A DNA stretch of 64,000 bases, taken from contig NZ_JHXZ01000012.1 of NCBI RefSeq assembly GCF_000621565.1, forward strand, positions 1 through 64,000, written 5' to 3'. The position numbers and the translations under genes were made by a program. This DNA is from Butyrivibrio sp. LB2008. Lineage in GTDB: Bacteria; Bacillota; Clostridia; Lachnospirales; Lachnospiraceae. Positions 59,517 to 64,000 of the stretch are shown here, one piece after another (the stretch's first letter is position 1; every line of letters starts with the position of its first letter). The notes under the pieces were generated by a model, which saw only the letters and a program-made list of their open reading frames with translations, ran no database searches and was not told the origin of the DNA.

Positions 59517-60941
59517 ATGTTTATTGGAAGAGAGCGTGAATTACGTTCGCTGGAAGCAGTGTATGATAAAGCCGGCTTTGGAATGACTGTTATTTATGGC
59601 AGACGAAGAGTAGGAAAGTCTACGCTTATTACAGAGTTTATTAAAGGGAAAAAGGCGATTTTTTACACTGCAACGAAAGTAGGAACGGAAAGAAATGTGG
59701 AGCTTTTTGCAAAGCAGGTTTTGGATGTGGTAGATCCTGACTATAGTGATGCGTCTTTTTCGTCTATTGAGAGTGTTCTGGATATTCTGACTAATAAAGC
59801 GTCTGAATCAGATGAGAAGATTATTCTTGTTATAGATGAGGTCCCTTATTGGGCAGAAAAAGATGAGGCACTTCTTTCGGTTCTTCAGAAATATATAGAT
59901 ACACGGTGGCTTGATAAGAACCTTATGCTGATATTATGCGGCTCGGCACTGAGCTTTATGGAGAATAAGGTGCTGAGTGAAAAGAGCCCTGTTTTTGGAA
60001 GGCGTGATTCTCAGATAAAGCTTGAAGCATTTAATTATAGGGATTCTGCATTATTTGTTCCCGGATATTCTTCTGAGGATAAAGCCATTTGCTATGGCGT
60101 AACCGGTGGTGTGGCTAAGTACCTGGCTATGATTGATCCAGCCAAAAGTTTGGATGATAACATAAAACGGCTATTCTTTAGCACGGATGGCTATCTTTTT
60201 GATGAGACCAAGAACCTTCTTACGCAGGAGTTTACCGATGTGACGCTGGTTAATAATGTTATTGAGCAGGTTGCGTCCGGAGAAAATACTCTTAATATAA
60301 TAGCAGCTAAAGTAAGAGAGAAAGATACCACAGTGCTTTATTCTTTGGAAAAGCTGATCGATGTGGGATTGGTTGAAAAGAAAAAGTGCATTACAGAGGA
60401 GAAAAACAAAAAGAAGACCCAGTATGTGCTGAAAGATCATATGTTTAAGTTTTGGTATGAGTTCATACCAAAAGCCATAAGCGTAATAGAGATGGGGCAG
60501 GGAGAGCTATATTATGAAAAAGTCGTAAAGCCGCAGCTGCATGCGTTTATGGGAAGTGTATTTGAGGATATGTGCAGATATTATACCCTTGAACAGGGAA
60601 TTCAAGGCGCTTTTGGATCTTTTTTGACAGAAGCAGGTACATGGTGGGGCATGGAACAACTTCAGGATGATAATGGCAAGTGGTATCAGCAGGCTACGGA
60701 TATAGATGTCGTAGGGGTGTCTACAGTGGATAACACTGCTGTAATCGGTGAATGTAAATTCAAGAATGAGAAAATTGATAAGAGCATATATGAAACGCTT
60801 ATAGGAAGGTCGAGGTTGATTTCGGGTAAATATAATATAACAAAATATCTTCTGTTTTCGCTGAGTGGATTTACAGATTGGTTTGATACGCTAGATAAAA
60901 CCAATATTGTCATGATTACAGTAGATGATATGTACAAATAA
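59517..60941 (+). CDS. Archaeal-type AAA ATPase with DUF234 nuclease-like end
   Basis: A 474-residue protein. It opens FIGRERELRSLEAVY and has Walker A YGRRRVGKST, Walker B IILVIDEVPYW, and a helix-turn-helix stretch (about 245-290). The C-terminal DUF234 domain has EDMCRYYTLEQ and TDIDVVGVSTVDN...GECKFKN, which reads like a PD-(D/E)xK nuclease core (Asp, then E-x-K). Common in mobile or defence-related islands, but the role is unproven. Confidence 0.85.
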   Translation: MFIGRERELRSLEAVYDKAGFGMTVIYGRRRVGKSTLITEFIKGKKAIFYTATKVGTERNVELFAKQVLDVVDPDYSDASFSSIESVLDILTNKASESDEKIILVIDEVPYWAEKDEALLSVLQKYIDTRWLDKNLMLILCGSALSFMENKVLSEKSPVFGRRDSQIKLEAFNYRDSALFVPGYSSEDKAICYGVTGGVAKYLAMIDPAKSLDDNIKRLFFSTDGYLFDETKNLLTQEFTDVTLVNNVIEQVASGENTLNIIAAKVREKDTTVLYSLEKLIDVGLVEKKKCITEEKNKKKTQYVLKDHMFKFWYEFIPKAISVIEMGQGELYYEKVVKPQLHAFMGSVFEDMCRYYTLEQGIQGAFGSFLTEAGTWWGMEQLQDDNGKWYQQATDIDVVGVSTVDNTAVIGECKFKNEKIDKSIYETLIGRSRLISGKYNITKYLLFSLSGFTDWFDTLDKTNIVMITVDDMYK

Positions 60942-60988
60942 AAAAGTGCAGACTTTTGCACATATATAATTTAAACGAGGAAAATTAA

Positions 60989-61024
60989 ATGAAATATATG
61001 GTAATTTTACTTGAAAAGATGTGA
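60989..61024 (+). CDS. Possible 11-residue leader peptide before the RsmH paralogue
   Basis: ATG at 60989 follows CGAGGA at about 8 nt and reads MKYMVILLEKM, then TGA at 61022-61024. Its stop overlaps the GTG at 61021, a layout suited to translational coupling. It is short, so this could be chance. Confidence 0.35.
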   Translation: MKYMVILLEKM

Positions 61025-62085
61025 ATCGAATGGAGAAAAGCGTGGAAGAGAAGCAGCATAAAAGACGAGTTCGTTATTCGGGAAAATATCCAAAGAAGTT
61101 TGAAGAAAAGTATAAAGAGCACAATCCGGAGAAGTACAAGGATGTGGTGGAGCATGTTATAGCCAAGGGTTCTACGCCTGCGGGGATGCATATTTCCATC
61201 ATGGTAAAGGAGATACTTGATTTCCTTCAGATTGAGCCGGGGCAGCAGGGGCTTGACTGTACGCTGGGATATGGCGGGCATACTTCAAAAATGCTTGAAA
61301 AACTGCAGGGAGATGGCTGTATCTATGGGCTTGATGTTGATCCCATAGAATCAAAGAAGACCGTGGATAGACTGCGAAACGCCGGATACGGTGATGATAT
61401 ATTTAAGTTTAGGCTGATAAATTTTGAAAATATAGATAAAGTTTGCGAAGAAGCGGGCAAGTTTGATTTTGTGCTGGCGGATCTCGGTGTTTCGTCTATG
61501 CAGATAGACAACCCCGAAAGAGGCTTTTCCTACAAGATTGACGGGCCTCTTGATCTAAGACTCAATCCTGATAGCGGAGAGTCGGCGGCAGAGCGCCTTC
61601 ATAATATTACCAAAGAAGAATTTGTCGGAATGCTTGTTGAAAATTCCGATGAGCCGTATGCGGAAGAAATTGCGGAAAAAGTCTTTTCACTTATGAAAAA
61701 AGGTAATCCCATGGATACGACAACGGCGCTAAGGGAGGCTATCGAGGCGGCTCTTTGGAAGGTCCCCAAAGAGGAAAAGGCCGTGACTATAAAAAAGAGC
61801 TGTGCCAGAGTATTTCAGGCACTTAGGATTGATGTAAACAGCGAATTTGAAGTGCTTTATTCTTTTCTTGATAAGCTTCCTGCGATTCTTAAAGACGGAG
61901 GGCGTGTTGCGATACTTACGTTCCATTCGGGTGAAGACAGGCTTGTTAAGAAGTCTTTTAAAGAACTGAAAAAGGCAGGGGTATATAAAGAAATATCAGA
62001 GGATGTTATCAGACCGTCCGCGGAGGAGTGCAGGATAAATCCCAGAAGTAAATCTACAAAGATGAGATGGGCTATAAAAAACTAA
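61021..62085 (+). CDS. RsmH-like 16S rRNA m4C1402 methyltransferase, paralogue outside the cell-division cluster
   Basis: A 354-residue SAM methyltransferase of the RsmH/MraW family. It has a variant SAM motif (LDCTLGYGGHT), FVLADLGVSSMQID, ERGFSYKIDGPLDLRLNP and the end INPRSKSTKMRWA. A Lys/Arg/Tyr-rich N-terminal extension of about 45 residues is unusual. The usual rsmH gene lies in the mraZ-ftsL region, which is absent here, so this may be a second copy with another target. GTG at 61021 or ATG at 61030 are both possible. Confidence 0.85.
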   Translation: MNRMEKSVEEKQHKRRVRYSGKYPKKFEEKYKEHNPEKYKDVVEHVIAKGSTPAGMHISIMVKEILDFLQIEPGQQGLDCTLGYGGHTSKMLEKLQGDGCIYGLDVDPIESKKTVDRLRNAGYGDDIFKFRLINFENIDKVCEEAGKFDFVLADLGVSSMQIDNPERGFSYKIDGPLDLRLNPDSGESAAERLHNITKEEFVGMLVENSDEPYAEEIAEKVFSLMKKGNPMDTTTALREAIEAALWKVPKEEKAVTIKKSCARVFQALRIDVNSEFEVLYSFLDKLPAILKDGGRVAILTFHSGEDRLVKKSFKELKKAGVYKEISEDVIRPSAEECRINPRSKSTKMRWAIKN

Positions 62086-62104
62086 TCTATGGAATGGAGA
62101 CAGA

Positions 62105-62839
62105 ATGGGGAGAAGAATTCTTATAACCAATGATGATGGGATAAAATCGGAGGGACTTTACAGACTTGTAAAAGAAGCGGTTAAATTTGGAGAAGTGTGG
62201 ATAGTTGCTCCTGAGAGTGAAAGAAGTGCGGCATCACACAGCATTACCTTAAGACATGGAATAGATGTATATCCTGTGGAATATGAGGTAGAGGGAGAGT
62301 ATGCGGTTCATGCATATTCCTGCAGCGGAACACCGGGAGATTGTGTGAGAGTAGGATGTACCGCTATAGTTCCGGAAAAACCTACCGTAGTTCTTTGCGG
62401 AATCAACTTTGGCTACAATGTGGCTTCTGATATTCAATATTCGGCTACATGCGGATCTGCTTTTGAAGCGGAATTCCAAGGGGTTCCCGCGATAGCGTTT
62501 TCAGAAGGCGCGGGGAAATACCATGAGGTTTCGGACAGATATCTTTTTGAAATATTGGAAAAGCTTATCGATACAGAATTTATGCCGGGAAAGATTTATA
62601 ATGTAAACTTTCCTTTTTGCCCTCTTTCCGAGTGCAAGGGAGTTCTTTTTGACAGAGGAGTGTCAAGAGGAATGGTATATAAGGACGGATATAAGGTGGC
62701 TGAAAAGCTTGAAAACGGCGGCGCGAGATATATGGTCGACGGAGTTTTTACTCCTGAAGCGGAAAATGGGACAGATTACAGAGCCGTTCTTGATAATTAT
62801 GTATCTGTCGGAACGGTACAAAACGTCGGAAATATATAA
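62105..62839 (+). CDS. surE: 5'/3'-nucleotidase SurE
   Basis: A 244-residue metal-dependent nucleotidase. It has the metal site ITNDDGI, the loop APESERSAASHSIT and CSGTPGDCVRVG, GINFGYNV. It dephosphorylates nucleoside monophosphates and may help survival in stationary phase. It starts 19 bases after the RsmH-like gene, probably in the same operon. Confidence 0.93.
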   Translation: MGRRILITNDDGIKSEGLYRLVKEAVKFGEVWIVAPESERSAASHSITLRHGIDVYPVEYEVEGEYAVHAYSCSGTPGDCVRVGCTAIVPEKPTVVLCGINFGYNVASDIQYSATCGSAFEAEFQGVPAIAFSEGAGKYHEVSDRYLFEILEKLIDTEFMPGKIYNVNFPFCPLSECKGVLFDRGVSRGMVYKDGYKVAEKLENGGARYMVDGVFTPEAENGTDYRAVLDNYVSVGTVQNVGNI

Positions 62840-62937
62840 TGAATATCATTTATAAAAATGCTGAAAAGAATGCATAAAAATTTTGATTTTTCTTTATTTG
62901 CTGGAATAAATTATCAGAATAATATAAAATTAATTGT

Positions 62938-64000
62938 ATGAATACTGATAAGGTCTTTGGTAAAAGTGCATATTTTTATGATAAAAGAACTGATCCCGAG
63001 GAACTTATAAAGCTTGTTTCTTACGGGATTCAGCAGGATGACAACGGCTATCTTTTTCTGGATAATAAAGGAAAATGTGTCTATGCAAACAGGAAAGCCT
63101 ATAGCATGTTCTATGTTATGGAGGATCTTGACTTTTTGTATGAAACATTTGATTCGTGGAGAAGAGGACTTGGCATAGAGGCGGATGCTACGACCTGGTG
63201 CAGAATCTATGCTTCTACGGGAAAAGAGCGTCTTTATCGTGTCAGATTCAGAAGAGTGCATGATGAGAACGGTAAGATCATAGGAAGCGTATATGTCGTT
63301 CAGAATGTATCGGATTCACTTGAGGGAGAATACGGCGAGCATTACAGGCTTACTCATGATGACCTTACCCAGCTCTACAACAAAGAAGGATTCATTGCAG
63401 CTGTCAGGAACCTTCTGATGAATTCCGAGGAAGAGAAGAGCTATGTGCTGGTTTATTCCAACATAAGAGACTTCAAGCTAATCAATCAGCTCTTTGGCAT
63501 TGATAAGGGAAATGATATTCTCGTCAATATTGCTGATGCGATTTCCCAGAGAGTCAGGGAAGAGGACGTATACGGAAGGATAAACGGCGATCAGTTTGCT
63601 CTTTGCATGCCCAAGGAGAGATTTGACGAAAACGAGTTCAAAGGTGCGGTAAAAGATGTTACAACGCGTCTTACGAGTGCGTCTTACTCTGTGCATATGC
63701 AGCTTGGCGTGTACGAGATAAGAGACAAAGATATGGACATATCGCTTATGTGCGACAGGGCTTACATGGCATGCAAATCGATAACGAAGGATGGAGCCTG
63801 TGAGATTGCATGGTACAGCGATGATATGCTTATCAATGCTCTTTTGGAAAAAGAAATTCTTTCGAGCTTTGATTTTGCTATCATAAACAGACAGTTTGGG
63901 ATTTATCTTCAGCCGCAGGTCTATGCGGACGGGAAACTGTTTGGGGCGGAGGCTCTTGCAAGGTGGATTCATCCCGAGAATGGTATTATCCAGCCGGGTG
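62938..64000 (+). CDS. Degenerate-GGDEF/EAL cyclic-di-GMP protein (partial at the right edge)
   Basis: The frame is open from the ATG at 62938 to the window end (354 codons). An N-terminal PAS-like region (about 1-130) is followed by a GGDEF-type fold (LTHDDLTQLYNKEGF; site degenerate, RINGDQF). The start of an EAL domain follows (about 315 onward; FGIYLQPQVY and GAEALARW). The degenerate cyclase site suggests a phosphodiesterase or GTP-sensing protein, depending on the missing EAL residues. There is no clear ribosome site before the ATG, so the start is tentative. Confidence 0.85.
   Translation, partial: MNTDKVFGKSAYFYDKRTDPEELIKLVSYGIQQDDNGYLFLDNKGKCVYANRKAYSMFYVMEDLDFLYETFDSWRRGLGIEADATTWCRIYASTGKERLYRVRFRRVHDENGKIIGSVYVVQNVSDSLEGEYGEHYRLTHDDLTQLYNKEGFIAAVRNLLMNSEEEKSYVLVYSNIRDFKLINQLFGIDKGNDILVNIADAISQRVREEDVYGRINGDQFALCMPKERFDENEFKGAVKDVTTRLTSASYSVHMQLGVYEIRDKDMDISLMCDRAYMACKSITKDGACEIAWYSDDMLINALLEKEILSSFDFAIINRQFGIYLQPQVYADGKLFGAEALARWIHPENGIIQPG

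Noticed and set aside
57301..59517. Attachment-site copy of the tRNA-Pro 3' end
   Set aside because: I looked for a repeat of the T-arm/acceptor sequence downstream and saw none; the integration idea therefore rests on composition only.
59517..60941. Anti-phage defence role for the DUF234-type ATPase
   Set aside because: No partner gene or known defence architecture lies beside it; family membership alone does not support the claim.

Overview
The window looks like a chromosome segment of a Gram-positive, anaerobic Lachnospiraceae-type Firmicute (Butyrivibrio-like at best guess). The evidence is gene style rather than a marker gene: a GntR-clpC-radA neighbourhood, lipoproteins with a bare LxxC lipobox, the anaerobic (early-cobalt) cobalamin pathway, strong GGAGG ribosome sites, and extracellular SH3, transglutaminase and leucine-rich-repeat proteins. 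There is no rRNA and no CRISPR array. One tRNA is visible.

Layout. (1) 1-4063: two copies of an IS4-family element in opposite orientation flank a membrane-anchored alpha/beta hydrolase. The left copy runs off the edge; the right copy carries one in-frame TAA in its transposase. (2) 4110-12334: an iron/metal region. It begins with a deletion scar joining a lipoprotein start to a P-type ATPase tail. It continues with feoA-feoB, a mini-Fur protein, an ABC exporter-type pair, a methyltransferase and a Cys-rich HMA protein. A shared operator (GTTAGC-N4-GCTAAC) occurs four times, and one copy overlaps a promoter that appears to drive a short terminated RNA. (3) 12585-14512: a short-chain dehydrogenase, a small lipoprotein and a four-unit hairpin repeat. 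(4) 14685-31222: cobalamin. A large B12 riboswitch with tandem terminators precedes a run of genes: exported CbiK, BtuF-like binding protein, cbiC, cbiD, cbiF, BtuC- and BtuD-like transporter parts, a CbiG-CbiH fusion and a CbiJ-CbiE-CbiT fusion. A ten-unit 54-bp palindromic repeat array and a 10-bp-period repeat follow, then an aldo/keto reductase on the other strand and a separate cbiA. (5) 31461-35363: a very long perfect hairpin, then a hybrid histidine kinase and a two-receiver response regulator. (6) 35368-44277: nucleotide synthesis (pyrF, a DMT transporter, pyrE, two small membrane proteins, an M29 aminopeptidase, then purE-M-N-D). (7) 44339-57199: an SH3 membrane protein, GntR regulator, ClpC, RadA and a series of secreted or surface proteins. 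(8) 57248-64000: tRNA-Pro, a patch of AT-rich orphan genes, a DUF234-type ATPase, an RsmH paralogue, surE and the start of a GGDEF/EAL protein.

How it works together. The cobalamin block combines uptake (binding protein, permease, ATPase) with corrin-ring synthesis under one riboswitch. The feo block appears to be controlled by a metal-responsive regulator reading the repeated palindrome. The signals that fit no standard gene type best are the candidate iron-responsive small RNA at 5185-5269, the hairpin arrays at 14239-14512 and 27624-28143, and the 38-bp-arm hairpin at 31471-31643. All functional assignments rest on motif recognition by eye; no database search was run.
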